DNA of 44,340 bases from a virus. Within the stretch, counting starts at the first letter, position 1. Each line of letters starts with the position of its first letter. Below, in pieces: positions 1-7,537 of this stretch. The translations under genes were made by a program, and so were the position numbers. The notes beneath the pieces were generated by a model. The model saw only the letters and a program-made list of their open reading frames with translations, had not been told where the DNA came from and searched no databases. The stretch covers positions 1 to 44,340 of IMG/VR virus record IMGVR_UViG_3300021170_000034; one strand, 5' to 3'.

Positions 1-1
1 C

Positions 2-397
2 TTCAACGGCTACGGGACGCCAGACTACAAACCCGTGGCGTTCAACGGGACCGCCGAACGGCGATTGCGCGAGAGCATCAAGAATAGCGGCGGCTCGTGG
101 TTCAACGTCGCCCACAGCACGACTAGCGGCAAAGGGCAAAACCCGGATGGGCGCAAGACGAACGGCGCCCCTCACGTCCGAGACGGCGAAGCTCACACGA
201 AGCATCTGACCAACCCGCTCGAGCATGAAGGCGTCAAGCAGCGCGGGAGCGGCCGGGAGTGGTTTGCTGGCGACGGCAAGATCAGCCGCATGACATCCTC
301 CAAATCGCCAGCCCGCAAGATGGCGAGTGCCATGATCGCGAAGATTCCGCTGCCGCTCAGCCGGTACATCGCGGCGACCTACAGGCCGCAGCAGTGA
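2..397 (+). CDS. 5'-truncated CDS, possibly the C-terminus of a DNA methyltransferase
   Basis: The reading frame is open from the left edge (base 2) to a TGA at 395-397, so the start lies outside the window. About 131 residues are visible, polar and rich in G, S, K and H. I do not firmly recognise it. The last 25 residues (an AMIAKIPLPLSRYIA stretch) faintly resemble the closing GNxVPxxLAxxIA motif of cytosine-C5 methyltransferases, but the Gly-Asn pair is missing. It lies just upstream of the early gene cluster and on the same strand. The methyltransferase idea is a weak inference; the open frame and its stop are directly visible. Confidence 0.5.
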   Translation, partial: FNGYGTPDYKPVAFNGTAERRLRESIKNSGGSWFNVAHSTTSGKGQNPDGRKTNGAPHVRDGEAHTKHLTNPLEHEGVKQRGSGREWFAGDGKISRMTSSKSPARKMASAMIAKIPLPLSRYIAATYRPQQ

Positions 398-446
398 CTT
401 CCGATCAGGGCATGTAACAATTCGTGATTAGCGCATATTGCACTAC

Positions 447-461
447 AGCGCAAAATGCGCT
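447..461. repeat. Short perfect palindrome upstream of the early genes
   Basis: AGCGCAAAATGCGCT forms a 6-bp inverted repeat with a 3-base centre, in the 112-base gap between the truncated first gene and the first complete early gene. A related half-site (GCGCA) lies at 431-435. Its position suits an operator for the early cluster, but I cannot pair it with a convincing promoter. Confidence 0.25.
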
Positions 462-509
462 ACGTAACGTCATCAGCAAGGGCAATGGTGCCCGGCGATG
501 GAGAGACAG

Positions 510-722
510 ATGCAGAGCCACGATTATAAGGGCTACCGACTGAGGGTAGTGCCGACCGGCATGACGAAGCTGACCACGACCGTCAGCGTCTACTGGCCGG
601 GCTGCTTCCTCAATCCGCTCTACCGCACCACATCGCTCGACAAGGCCATGCGCTGGGTCGACGCCTACATCAAGGGCGAGCAGTGGGCGCAGGACACCAA
701 GCTTCCGGCGCAGGTGGGGTGA
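510..722 (+). CDS. Hypothetical early phage protein
   Basis: A 70-residue protein of unknown function, with alternating basic and aromatic residues (start MQSHDYKGYRLRVV). An in-frame ATG exists at 498, but the GGAGAGACAG at 500-509 is well placed as a ribosome-binding site for the ATG at 510, so I chose 510. The opening HDYKGYRLRVV resembles the ITYKGIPIVRK opening of the next gene, so the two may be distant relatives of one small-protein family. Confidence 0.65.
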   Translation: MQSHDYKGYRLRVVPTGMTKLTTTVSVYWPGCFLNPLYRTTSLDKAMRWVDAYIKGEQWAQDTKLPAQVG

Positions 723-725
723 GCC

Positions 726-926
726 ATGGCCATCACCTATAAGGGCATCCCGATCGTTCGCAAGGGCGACGGGCTCCATTACCGGATCGGTTGGATGCAG
801 CGCGGACCGTTCGAGCACTATCAGGCGGCTCAGGACGATATCGACGAGCACATGATCGACCACGACGACGAGAACATCTACGGGCTCGCGTCCGTGCGGC
901 AGTCCATCGAGGAAGATCGCAAGTGA
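726..926 (+). CDS. Hypothetical acidic early protein
   Basis: A 66-residue protein that starts three bases after the previous stop. It has an N-terminal beta-like segment (ITYKGIPIVRKGDGLHYRIG) and an acidic C-terminal half rich in D and E. No known domain is recognised. Its stop overlaps the GTG start of the next gene (GTGA), which indicates translational coupling. Confidence 0.7.
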   Translation: MAITYKGIPIVRKGDGLHYRIGWMQRGPFEHYQAAQDDIDEHMIDHDDENIYGLASVRQSIEEDRK

Positions 927-1117
927 CCCCCAACCAATATCGCGCCGCGCTCGACAAGCTGGGCCTATCCCAGGTCGGCGCGGCGCGGCTGTTCGGGGTG
1001 AACGAGGCAACGTCTCGCCGCTGGGCGGCGGAAGGCACAGAGGGAACGGTCGTCATCCTTTTGCGCCTCTTGCTCGCCGGCAAGATCACGGCGGCAGACA
1101 TCGATAAAGTGCGATGA
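923..1117 (+). CDS. Small helix-turn-helix DNA-binding protein
   Basis: A 64-residue protein that starts at a GTG overlapping the preceding stop. The segment LDKLGLSQVGAARLFGVNEA followed by TSRRWAAEG has the shape of a Cro/C1 (XRE)-type helix-turn-helix: helix 2 is SQVGAARLFG and the recognition helix is NEATSRRWA. The rest of the chain is a short hydrophobic helix that could dimerise. Proteins of this size often act as phage regulators. The fold is a pattern-based assignment; the operator and targets are unknown. Confidence 0.7.
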   Translation: MTPNQYRAALDKLGLSQVGAARLFGVNEATSRRWAAEGTEGTVVILLRLLLAGKITAADIDKVR

Positions 1118-1139
1118 CGACGTATCGAAGGACACGAAA

Positions 1140-1679
1140 ATGAGTACGATCGCAGCCGAGAGACCCACCACCTACCTTATCGAACTTGTGAAGGCAGAGG
1201 GTCTCGCCAAGGGCGAGCGCGCCATCATGGTCAACGGTGTCAGATGGGGACGCACGCGCGTCAACTATCATGGATGCCACGGACAAACACACACCTTCGA
1301 GCAAGAAGAGGGCGACGAACTCGAAGAGCGGCCGGGCACCCGCTACCCCGGCAAGGTCTCGGTTAGATCGGAAAACCGCCGCCACGCGCGCATCCGCGCG
1401 ATCGGCCGCGACGAACCGCCGGACTGGAAGCCAACCGAGCAACTCGTTCTTGAGAAGGTCCGCGAATTAGTCGCTGCAGGTCGTTTGCGCGATCCCTCAA
1501 TTGTACGGTCCGAACACGAGGCGGCTGCGGCGCTCTATCGTAAGCGCTCCGCAGAACGCGAAATCGAAGAGCAAGCGGAGTTTCGTCGTCGAGCCTGCGA
1601 GGCGCTGCGCATCAACGATGAGACGAGCGAAATGGTTGACCGCGTCGTCGCGGCAATGAGGTGGGCGCAGACCCAATAG
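1140..1679 (+). CDS. Hypothetical early protein, 179 aa
   Basis: The N-terminal half (about 1-80) is polar with scattered aromatics. The C-terminal half is a long, highly charged, E/R/A-rich helical region ending near MVDRVVAAMRWAQTQ. No catalytic motif or known family is recognised. It begins 22 bases after the HTH gene and precedes the dCMP deaminase, so it belongs to the early plus-strand transcript. Confidence 0.65.
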   Translation: MSTIAAERPTTYLIELVKAEGLAKGERAIMVNGVRWGRTRVNYHGCHGQTHTFEQEEGDELEERPGTRYPGKVSVRSENRRHARIRAIGRDEPPDWKPTEQLVLEKVRELVAAGRLRDPSIVRSEHEAAAALYRKRSAEREIEEQAEFRRRACEALRINDETSEMVDRVVAAMRWAQTQ

Positions 1680-1711
1680 GTTCACGGATACGGTATCGCT
1701 AGGAGAGCAAA

Positions 1712-2188
1712 ATGAGCGAACGTTGGGACAATCACTTTCTGCAACTCGCCTTTGATAACGCGCGCATCTCAAAGGACCCGTCGACGCGCGTCGGCGCCGT
1801 TATTGTCGGTCCTGACCGCGAGATACGGTCGACAGGATTCAACGGCTTCCCACGCGGCATCGCCGACACGCCGGAGCGATTGAACGACCGTGACATCAAG
1901 TTGCGTTTGGTCGTGCACGCCGAGATGAACGCCATCCTCAATGCGGCGAGGGTCGGCATCCCCTTGAAGGGCTGCACGCTGTACCTCGCGGCGACGGATG
2001 CCAGCGGCGACGTGTGGGGCGGGTGCCCGTGCACGCGCTGCACGGTCGAGATCATCCAGGCCGGCATTACGGAAATCGTTTCGCGCCCTCAGAAAGCCGC
2101 ACCGTCGCGATGGCACGAGGACATTGCCTTCGCGCGCACGCTGGTTGATGAGGTCGGCATCAAGTATCGCGAGATTGGCGTTCGCTGA
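1712..2188 (+). CDS. Deoxycytidylate (dCMP) deaminase
   Basis: A 158-residue member of the zinc-dependent cytidine/deoxycytidylate deaminase family, which converts dCMP to dUMP and feeds thymidylate synthesis for phage replication. Zinc and catalytic residues are visible: H69-A-E71 within VVHAEMNAI, and P106-C107-x-x-C110 within GGCPCTRC. The N-terminus (RVGAVIVGPDREIRSTGFNG) is typical of dCMP deaminases, and the length is normal for the family. A purine-rich AGGAGAGCAAA precedes the ATG. This is the only clear nucleotide-metabolism gene in the window. No thymidylate synthase is seen, so dUMP or a modified pyrimidine could be handled by host enzymes or by genes outside the window. Confidence 0.93.
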   Translation: MSERWDNHFLQLAFDNARISKDPSTRVGAVIVGPDREIRSTGFNGFPRGIADTPERLNDRDIKLRLVVHAEMNAILNAARVGIPLKGCTLYLAATDASGDVWGGCPCTRCTVEIIQAGITEIVSRPQKAAPSRWHEDIAFARTLVDEVGIKYREIGVR

Positions 2189-2210
2189 TCCGACAACACG
2201 GAGAACATAG

Positions 2211-2567
2211 ATGCGCGGCGGAATGACGGGTGGGATGGTGATTGCGGTGCATGAGGCACGCGATGCCTGCAAGGGTGAGCCCGATCTTGTGAAGCGGATC
2301 GAGAAGGCGATGCGCGCCACGCGAAATCACTGGATGGAAACGAGCGAGGATGCTCAATTCCGTTCCGCGCTCGCTGCCGCAATGCTCGAATCCGACGATG
2401 CAGACAAAGACCGTATCACGCGGTCAATGGCTCAGCTTCGCAAAGTGAGCGCAGTTATAGGCGCTCTGCAGGCTGGCGTTCCGGTCGATTTCGAGAAGAT
2501 GGCAGAGGACAAGCCCGTCGATGACATTTTGCCGCTCAGCAGGATGTGGCACGATCTCGCGGCTTAA
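2211..2567 (+). CDS. Hypothetical helical early protein
   Basis: A 118-residue protein predicted to be mostly helical and charged (EARDACKGEPDLVKRIEKAM, then FRSALAAAMLESDDADKDR). No recognisable domain. It sits 22 bases after the deaminase in the same orientation. Function is unknown. Confidence 0.65.
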   Translation: MRGGMTGGMVIAVHEARDACKGEPDLVKRIEKAMRATRNHWMETSEDAQFRSALAAAMLESDDADKDRITRSMAQLRKVSAVIGALQAGVPVDFEKMAEDKPVDDILPLSRMWHDLAA

Positions 2568-2592
2568 TACGTTCGGATACAGGACATCAACG

Positions 2593-3006
2593 ATGCGCAC
2601 CGTAGAGAACAGTCCATTCGTGCCAGGCGCGCGCGTCGCCATCTCGGACTTTCATGGCGACAACTACCGCGAGGCTTTCGTCGAGAAAGTCTACAAGAAC
2701 GGCAATTTCACCCTACGGGATAGCACGCGGCAGTGGCGCCCGTCGTCATGGATGCCACATGGGGAAGATCGACCAAGGTGGTCCGCCTCAGAGAGGGGAG
2801 AGCGCATGCGGTTCAGCCGCCGCAATCTCAAGATTTGGGATAGCACGACGGACGCTGAGATCACCGAGGCTCGGGCGTTTGCGGCGCGGCTACACAAGCG
2901 GCGCGAGCTGCGCGACCGCTTGGCATCTATCCCTGACGCCGCCCTGACGGACGCCATGCTGGCGCAGATCGAGGCCGCGCTTCCGGCGAAAGAGGCAGTC
3001 ACATGA
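2593..3006 (+). CDS. Hypothetical early protein with an SH3-like N-terminus
   Basis: A 137-residue protein. I chose the ATG at 2593, because the longer upstream frame overlaps the previous gene and looks non-coding. The N-terminal segment (FVPGARVAISDFHGDN then YREAFVEKVYKNGNFTLRD) reads like a small beta-barrel (SH3/KOW-like) domain. The C-terminal part is helical and charged. Its stop overlaps the next start (ATGA). Function is unknown. Confidence 0.65.
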   Translation: MRTVENSPFVPGARVAISDFHGDNYREAFVEKVYKNGNFTLRDSTRQWRPSSWMPHGEDRPRWSASERGERMRFSRRNLKIWDSTTDAEITEARAFAARLHKRRELRDRLASIPDAALTDAMLAQIEAALPAKEAVT

Positions 3007-3182
3007 ACTCCGCAGAGCGCATCACCGGCGGCTACTCGATCCACGCGGCCGAGATCGACGTGGGACCGCACGAGCATCACTGGCGCGTCGTCAAGTGCGA
3101 TGGCGAGCGCGACGTGTGCGAGTGCTCGAAGTGCGGAAAGCAAGCGAACTTCGCTTGCAACTTTGACGACGAATACGCTTAG
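3003..3182 (+). CDS. Small zinc-ribbon-like protein
   Basis: A 59-residue protein coupled to the preceding gene by an ATGA overlap. The C-terminal half carries the cysteines C-E-C-S-K-C-G-K-Q-A-N-F-A-C plus an upstream Cys and a His pair (HEHHWRVVKC), a likely single zinc site. Partner and role are unknown. Confidence 0.65.
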   Translation: MNSAERITGGYSIHAAEIDVGPHEHHWRVVKCDGERDVCECSKCGKQANFACNFDDEYA

Positions 3183-3203
3183 TGAACAACAGAGGAGACT
3201 ACG

Positions 3204-3377
3204 ATGCCCCGCAAGCGATATGATCCCGTACTGCCGAAGCACGTCGAGCCTGCGGCCTTCGCCGCGCGCCTCGATCCGCACCGCCGGCAGCTCGCCGCGT
3301 TCGATCCCGTCAAACGCCAGGCGCCGCCGAACGGCCACGGTGCCGAGCCGTCGACCGACTATCTCATCGCTGAATAG
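3204..3377 (+). CDS. Hypothetical small basic protein
   Basis: A 57-residue protein starting MPRKRYDPVLPKHVEP, with a good ribosome-binding site (AGAGGAG at 3191-3197). It is proline-rich and probably poorly structured. No family is recognised. Confidence 0.55.
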   Translation: MPRKRYDPVLPKHVEPAAFAARLDPHRRQLAAFDPVKRQAPPNGHGAEPSTDYLIAE

Positions 3378-3400
3378 TCGGCATACGTAGCAGGTTAGCG

Positions 3401-3724
3401 ATGGGCAAGGTCTATTCGAGCGAGGGCTGCGCCGACGCCATGGTGGCAGACGGCGAGGCCGCAACATACGAAGCGGAGCGATACATGGCACGCTGCAAGG
3501 AATGCGACGAGCACATTCGCGAAGTCGCCATGCTCGCCGATCAATGTGCGTTCTGGGCCTACCAAGCGAAATGGTACTACGCGAAGGTTCATTGCAAGCA
3601 GAACTACGACGACCTGCCTCGCGCAATGCAGGACAGCATTGCGGAGGCGTTCGAGCGTGCACGCATCGCCGAGAATGCGGAGCGCATCGGCAATATCGAT
3701 CCCGCACACGAGATCGGTTCATAG
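3401..3724 (+). CDS. Hypothetical early protein with several cysteines
   Basis: A 107-residue, mostly helical protein with cysteines at GCADA, ARCKECDEH, DQCAF and HCKQ. The CxxC within ARCKECDEH could bind metal, though spacing to the others is irregular. The aromatic run FWAYQAKWYYAKVH is notable. No known family. Confidence 0.65.
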   Translation: MGKVYSSEGCADAMVADGEAATYEAERYMARCKECDEHIREVAMLADQCAFWAYQAKWYYAKVHCKQNYDDLPRAMQDSIAEAFERARIAENAERIGNIDPAHEIGS

Positions 3725-3738
3725 ATGGCGAGTTAGCG

Positions 3739-3936
3739 ATGGTGTGCCAAATACTTCATACGCGAGATTCGGAGAATGGGCGGGACCGCGAGCGTCGGAC
3801 ATGGCACCGCCTTTCCGTGTTTGAGGCAAAAGCTTTCGCCGACACACTTCCAGTCCGCGGCAACCGGCGAGGCCGTGTCAAGATCGTGAACCTCGATACC
3901 GGCGAGGTAGTCCGTGACGATCCACCAATCGAGTGA
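3739..3936 (+). CDS. Hypothetical early protein, 65 aa
   Basis: A 65-residue protein from the ATG at 3739, 14 bases after the preceding stop. The basic middle (SENGRDRERRTWHRLSVFEA) is followed by a beta-hairpin-like end (GRVKIVNLDTGEVV). Unknown function. The following 169 bases (3937-4105) contain no convincing gene. Confidence 0.5.
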   Translation: MVCQILHTRDSENGRDRERRTWHRLSVFEAKAFADTLPVRGNRRGRVKIVNLDTGEVVRDDPPIE

Positions 3937-4105
3937 CATTCTAGACGTGGACAAATCGGGTGTTGATCGCAAGTAGCCGAAGCTCGCCGACGAGTGAACA
4001 GTTAAAGGCTGCACCGTATCGAGCACCGAGAGGGTTGTAGGTCCCGCAGGCGAATACGCAGGAGCCCGACATAGTGCTTAGGGTTATCAAATCCGAGGAT
4101 CGCAA

Positions 4106-4273
4106 ATGAGCAAGCTTGCGAAGCTGGATCGCTACCGGGAAGTAACGCCGCTCTCCGATGTCCCCGACAAGGATTTGCGGCTAGTGCTCGTTGCGCTGCT
4201 CGACCACTTGGGCGTCGAGATCGTGCGCGAGGCAACGCCGGACTACACGAGCTATGAGGTTCAGCGACGATGA
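4106..4273 (+). CDS. Hypothetical early protein, 55 aa
   Basis: A short helical protein (MSKLAKLDRYREVTPLSDV onward) preceded by the purine-rich tract GAGGATCGCAA. Its TGA overlaps the next ATG by four bases. It is the first of an unbroken run of six coupled small genes reaching 5582. Confidence 0.6.
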   Translation: MSKLAKLDRYREVTPLSDVPDKDLRLVLVALLDHLGVEIVREATPDYTSYEVQRR

Positions 4274-4551
4274 CTCGGCTGACAAATAGGGAAGTCGATG
4301 AGATTGTGGCTGGCCGCGATCCGATCTTCAATCCGAAGGCTGGCGATGTCGTGCGCTCGCAGTACCCGAGCATCGGCGAGCGCCACGTCACACACGTTAC
4401 CGATTGTGGCATCAGCTACGAGCGCCGTCGCCCAGGGCTACTTACCCAACAAGGCTACTGCCTTCCTGTCATCTGGACAAAGTGGTGTCGATCGCATCGC
4501 GTGGTGATCGTAGAGCGTGCTGACGGTGTTTCGGAGGACCCTACAAAATGA
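4270..4551 (+). CDS. Hypothetical early protein, 93 aa
   Basis: A 93-residue basic protein, coupled at both ends (ATGA overlaps). The middle section (NPKAGDVVRSQYPSIGERHV) followed by alternating hydrophobics suggests a small beta-rich domain. No motif allows a function. Confidence 0.6.
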   Translation: MTRLTNREVDEIVAGRDPIFNPKAGDVVRSQYPSIGERHVTHVTDCGISYERRRPGLLTQQGYCLPVIWTKWCRSHRVVIVERADGVSEDPTK

Positions 4552-4790
4552 ACGTGCTCGACGAACTGAAAAGGGTCCAGCGCCTCGGCGGCGATACCTA
4601 TTCGTCAGCGGAGGTCATCGGGATCGTCGGCCGCGCGAAGGACGAGATCGAGCGGCTGCGGACCTACATCCAAGCGCTTGACGGCAAGCACATCGGCACG
4701 CGTGCCGATGGCGGCAAAACCTTCATCGACGAAGGCATCATTGTCGCGTCCGATGTGTGCGGCAATGAGCAGTCAGAGAAAAGCAAATGA
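4548..4790 (+). CDS. Hypothetical early protein with an N-terminal helix
   Basis: An 80-residue protein. Residues 1-45 look like two amphipathic helices (MNVLDELKRVQRLGG; VGRAKDEIERLRTYIQALDG), possibly a short coiled coil, followed by a small beta segment. Coupled by ATGA to both neighbours. Unknown function. Confidence 0.6.
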   Translation: MNVLDELKRVQRLGGDTYSSAEVIGIVGRAKDEIERLRTYIQALDGKHIGTRADGGKTFIDEGIIVASDVCGNEQSEKSK

Positions 4791-4963
4791 GCATCAAGTT
4801 CGCCGCGCGACCCTATGTTCTGACGGAAAACTCCGAACTAATCCGGCTCCACCACGGAACGGACTTCGAAGGACGGAACTTCGCGATCGACGCGATCGAC
4901 AAGATTTGCAACGGCGAGGTTGGCGTCGAAGTCTTTAAACCGGAGAGCAGCGATAAACCATGA
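4787..4963 (+). CDS. Hypothetical early protein, 58 aa
   Basis: A 58-residue protein (MSIKFAARPYVLTENSELIR onward) with ATGA overlaps on both sides. No recognisable domain. Confidence 0.55.
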   Translation: MSIKFAARPYVLTENSELIRLHHGTDFEGRNFAIDAIDKICNGEVGVEVFKPESSDKP

Positions 4964-5232
4964 CCAAATTTCATCCGGTGCAAACGCAGGACTTTGTTCG
5001 CCCGCATCTCAAGCCAGTTGTGCCGGAATCTTTGGCCTTGCGGGCTTACGAGGTATACTGCCACGTTTACAGCCCGCAGCCTGCAATGGTCGATCTTGAG
5101 GGCCGCGGTTGCCGTGGTGGGTTCAGCATAGGGGAGCTGCTCGGCTTTCTCTATGCTCGGTCGTTCCCCAAGGAAGAATGGGCGGCGCGTTGGCGTGAGG
5201 CTTGTGAGCGCCCATCCGAGGATAAGCGATGA
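4960..5232 (+). CDS. Hypothetical early protein, 90 aa
   Basis: A 90-residue protein with an aromatic N-terminal half and a segment GFSIGELLGFLYARSFPKEE followed by WAARWREACE, probably two helices. Coupled to both neighbours by ATGA. Unknown function. Confidence 0.6.
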   Translation: MTKFHPVQTQDFVRPHLKPVVPESLALRAYEVYCHVYSPQPAMVDLEGRGCRGGFSIGELLGFLYARSFPKEEWAARWREACERPSEDKR

Positions 5233-5582
5233 CTGACGCATATCAATGGGAGAATGGCTGGACTTGCCCAGTCTGCAAGTTAACTCGTTCAAACGATGAC
5301 GATCCTTGCATTCCTGGACTACCAGGCGTGAAATACGCTTGCTGCGGTCACGGTGGCATGGGGATAAACGAAGGCTATCTCTATTTTGAGAACGGAGTTC
5401 GGATCGGAATGATCGTCACGTCAATTTCATACGACGATGGAAAAGCCCGCATCGACGTTCCAGATCGGGCGAGGGTTGCCCTTGAAGGCATATTCAAAAT
5501 AGCGCGCGATTCCCGTGTCTCTAGTGAGATGGTGGGAATCGCAATTCGGAACCATCTCGCGCAGTGCACTCATGGGCAATAA
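5229..5582 (+). CDS. Small protein with a Cys-rich N-terminus
   Basis: A 117-residue protein whose first 40 residues hold cysteines at about positions 13, 16, 27, 38 and 39 (WTCPVCKLTR, then KYACCGHGG). This suggests a zinc-binding knuckle. The rest is a beta-rich segment and a final helix. It is the last gene of the coupled early run and sits directly upstream of the HNH endonuclease. Function is not known. Confidence 0.65.
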   Translation: MTDAYQWENGWTCPVCKLTRSNDDDPCIPGLPGVKYACCGHGGMGINEGYLYFENGVRIGMIVTSISYDDGKARIDVPDRARVALEGIFKIARDSRVSSEMVGIAIRNHLAQCTHGQ

Positions 5583-5590
5583 GAGAATCG

Positions 5591-6082
5591 ATGCCTAGCT
5601 GGTGCAGCAAAGAGGTCTACGAGCGGCTTTTTGCCGAGGTTGCCGCGCGCGACGGCATGAGTTGTCATTGGTGCAAGCGACCAGTGGTGCGGCACAAGAC
5701 GCCGAATGGCCGTCAGGTGCCGAGGGATACGGCAACCCTTGATCACGTCGTCGAGATTTTCAACGGCGGGGCCATGCTCGATCCGGCCAATCTCGTCATT
5801 GCGTGCTTTAACTGTAATTGCAATGTGCGGTCTGGCAAACTCTCACGGGAGATCGCCCTCGGGCTGCGGGTCGCCAAAGGGAAGCCGGCGAAGACAGCGG
5901 TAGGGACGCGCGGCAGGCGCCGTCGTCGGCGGCTGATTCAGCGGAGCGCGCTTGACGACGTTGCGAGGTGGGATACCGCGATGCGGCTAATCACTAGCGA
6001 GCCGCGTAATCGCATTCCCAAGCCGCAGCTTTCGGCCGAACAAACCGCAGCACTTCTTCGCGATGGCGGCGCAGATAGATGA
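5591..6082 (+). CDS. HNH endonuclease
   Basis: A 163-residue protein of the HNH nuclease superfamily. Visible motif parts are the first zinc pair C25-x-x-C28 (MSCHWCKRP), the catalytic D51-H52 (TATLDHVVE), the Asn-containing ANLVIACFNCN segment and the second pair C72-x-x-C75. After the domain comes a very basic tail with seven arginines in a row. I chose the ATG at 5591 because the frame upstream of it overlaps the previous gene. HNH proteins in phages act as packaging nucleases, free-standing homing enzymes or intron-encoded endonucleases. This one is far from the terminase and outside the two capsid introns, so a free-standing mobility enzyme is plausible but unproven. Confidence 0.88.
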   Translation: MPSWCSKEVYERLFAEVAARDGMSCHWCKRPVVRHKTPNGRQVPRDTATLDHVVEIFNGGAMLDPANLVIACFNCNCNVRSGKLSREIALGLRVAKGKPAKTAVGTRGRRRRRRLIQRSALDDVARWDTAMRLITSEPRNRIPKPQLSAEQTAALLRDGGADR

Positions 6083-6094
6083 TCGGCTCTGAAA

Positions 6095-6349
6095 ATGGCT
6101 GACCCGACGAACTTCCGCCGTGAGCGGATCGAGAAGCTTCTGCACGAGCTTCGCTATGAAGTCGAGCGCGGCATGCTCGAAGGTGACATCGACGAAACCA
6201 TGGGCTTCGATTTTTATGTCCCGCTGAGCCGGGCAATCCCCGATGGCGTCGTTCGGTGCATCTTCCGCACCCGGCCAATCCACCGCGTCGAAATGCCTAT
6301 GGATGCGATCCAGCCGCGACTGCGGTTAGTTTCGAGCGACAAGAGATAA
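6095..6349 (+). CDS. Hypothetical early protein, 84 aa
   Basis: An 84-residue protein with an N-terminal charged helix (FRRERIEKLLHELRYEVERG) followed by a short beta-rich half. It lies 12 bases after the HNH gene. Unknown function. Confidence 0.6.
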   Translation: MADPTNFRRERIEKLLHELRYEVERGMLEGDIDETMGFDFYVPLSRAIPDGVVRCIFRTRPIHRVEMPMDAIQPRLRLVSSDKR

Positions 6350-6353
6350 GCGC

Positions 6354-6803
6354 ATGCCAAAAACGATCGAACAGAATTTCGCGGACTGGGAGGGAAATGC
6401 CTTCGGGTTTGGATATGGCACGGGCGAGCCTCACACACTGCGCGCGCTCAAGAGTTTTTTTGATGCGCTCGGAACGCGCAACGGCGATCACTGCTATGAA
6501 TACGAAAAGCTAGAAGAAGCCCTCACGGCGCCCGTGGCGTGGCTGCTGATCAACGTCCTCTGCCGGCATGGCGTGGACGTGATCGAGTATGGCACTTCGC
6601 CGCGCTACGGCTGGCTGACCGCAGAGGGCATCGCGCTGAGGGACTTCATCAAGGATCGCACGGTCGGCGAGTTGGTGGATATCTGCTGCGGCCGCACACA
6701 GGACGATGACGTGTGCTATCCCGACGCGTGCAATTGCGGTCCGGGCGGCTATCAGGAAGGCGTCAAGTGCCAGAACCCGTTCTGGCCGGGGCATCACCCG
6801 TAG
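6354..6803 (+). CDS. Hypothetical protein with a Cys-rich C-terminus
   Basis: A 149-residue protein and the last plus-strand gene before the convergent minus-strand lysis block. The C-terminus is unusually rich in cysteine (DICCGRTQ, DVCYPDACNCG, KCQNPF), suggesting metal binding or disulfides. The central part (LLINVLCRHGVDVIEYGTSP) looks like a compact alpha/beta unit. No family recognised. Confidence 0.65.
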   Translation: MPKTIEQNFADWEGNAFGFGYGTGEPHTLRALKSFFDALGTRNGDHCYEYEKLEEALTAPVAWLLINVLCRHGVDVIEYGTSPRYGWLTAEGIALRDFIKDRTVGELVDICCGRTQDDDVCYPDACNCGPGGYQEGVKCQNPFWPGHHP

Positions 6804-6826
6804 CGCTCACTGATGCTGGATCCCCG

Positions 6827-6858
6827 CCGCTACCCGCTACCCGCTACCCGCTAACCGC
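6827..6858. repeat. Tandem heptamer repeat at a convergent gene junction
   Basis: Three perfect copies of CCGCTAC (6827-6833, 6834-6840, 6841-6847) are followed by two degenerate copies (CCGCTAA, CCGCTGC). The block sits in the 47-base gap between convergent genes and runs into the stop codon and last codons of the minus-strand peptidase gene. It is probably a replication-slippage tract. Confidence 0.8.
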
Positions 6859-7537
6859 TGCGCCAGCGCGCGCGCCGGTGCTGCGCATGCCGCGCCCGAT
6901 GCCCGTGCCCTCCGCCGCCATGGACGAACCGCGCCCCGAATTCCCGGCTCCCCGGTGCCCAGCTCAGATGGATGTGCGCCATGCGTGCGGCGTCGGTCGA
7001 CACGCCGCCCGGCCAGCCCTGCAGATGCGCATAGGCGCAGGCATAATTCGGCCCCGCGATGTCGGCCGCTTTATGAAAGCCGTGTAGGGAGGGGATATTG
7101 GTTCCCGCCACGCGCGCGCCAGGACGGAAGGTGCTGATGGCGCGGAAGCCCGGGCAGGCGCCGGCAATCTCCTCGATCTTCGCAATGAGTTCGCCCGGCA
7201 ATCCGGCGAGCGAGGCCCCGATGCCGCGCAGCGCGGGCGAGGGCGCGTTATTCGGCGTCACGTCGCGCCGGACATAGGCCCCGCGATGGAGGCGCCCACG
7301 GGCCGCGTAATGGCGCGGCGAGGGCGTGCGGGTCACGCTCGAGAATTGTGGCATTGCGCCGCCGCAGCGGGTACGCCCGTCGTTGTCGAAGATCATGATG
7401 GTGCAGCCGGTCGCGGACGGTGCTGGCGCGTGCGCGACGCGGACATGGTTGTAGTGCCGATGGGCGCGAGCCTGCGCCGGCAGTGCGAAAAGAAAGAAGG
7501 CAAGCGCGGCCAGCGCCGCAAGAAGACGGATTTGCAT
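6851..7537 (-). CDS. Secreted M15-type (D-Ala-D-Ala carboxypeptidase-like) peptidase, lysis candidate
   Basis: A 228-residue protein with a signal peptide (MQIRLLAALAALAFFLFALP, cleavage near AQA). After a variable linker, residues 105-205 carry an M15-like zinc peptidase signature: SLHGFHKAADIAG with H152 and D159 as ligand candidates, and AHIHLSW with H188/H190. The surrounding HLQGWPGGVSTDAAR matches a protein type I know from Bradyrhizobium-like bacteria. The usual SxHxxGxAxD pattern is slightly changed (F at the Gly position). The predicted role is cleavage of peptidoglycan peptides in the periplasm. It is the last gene of the minus-strand lysis block. It could instead be a host-derived envelope modifier. 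Confidence 0.75.
   Translation of the reverse strand: MQIRLLAALAALAFFLFALPAQARAHRHYNHVRVAHAPAPSATGCTIMIFDNDGRTRCGGAMPQFSSVTRTPSPRHYAARGRLHRGAYVRRDVTPNNAPSPALRGIGASLAGLPGELIAKIEEIAGACPGFRAISTFRPGARVAGTNIPSLHGFHKAADIAGPNYACAYAHLQGWPGGVSTDAARMAHIHLSWAPGSREFGARFVHGGGGHGHRARHAQHRRARWRSG

Noticed and set aside
438-467. Promoter TTGCAC-N17-TACGTA upstream of the early genes
   Set aside because: The spacing fits, but the -10 shares only two positions with consensus; not convincing.
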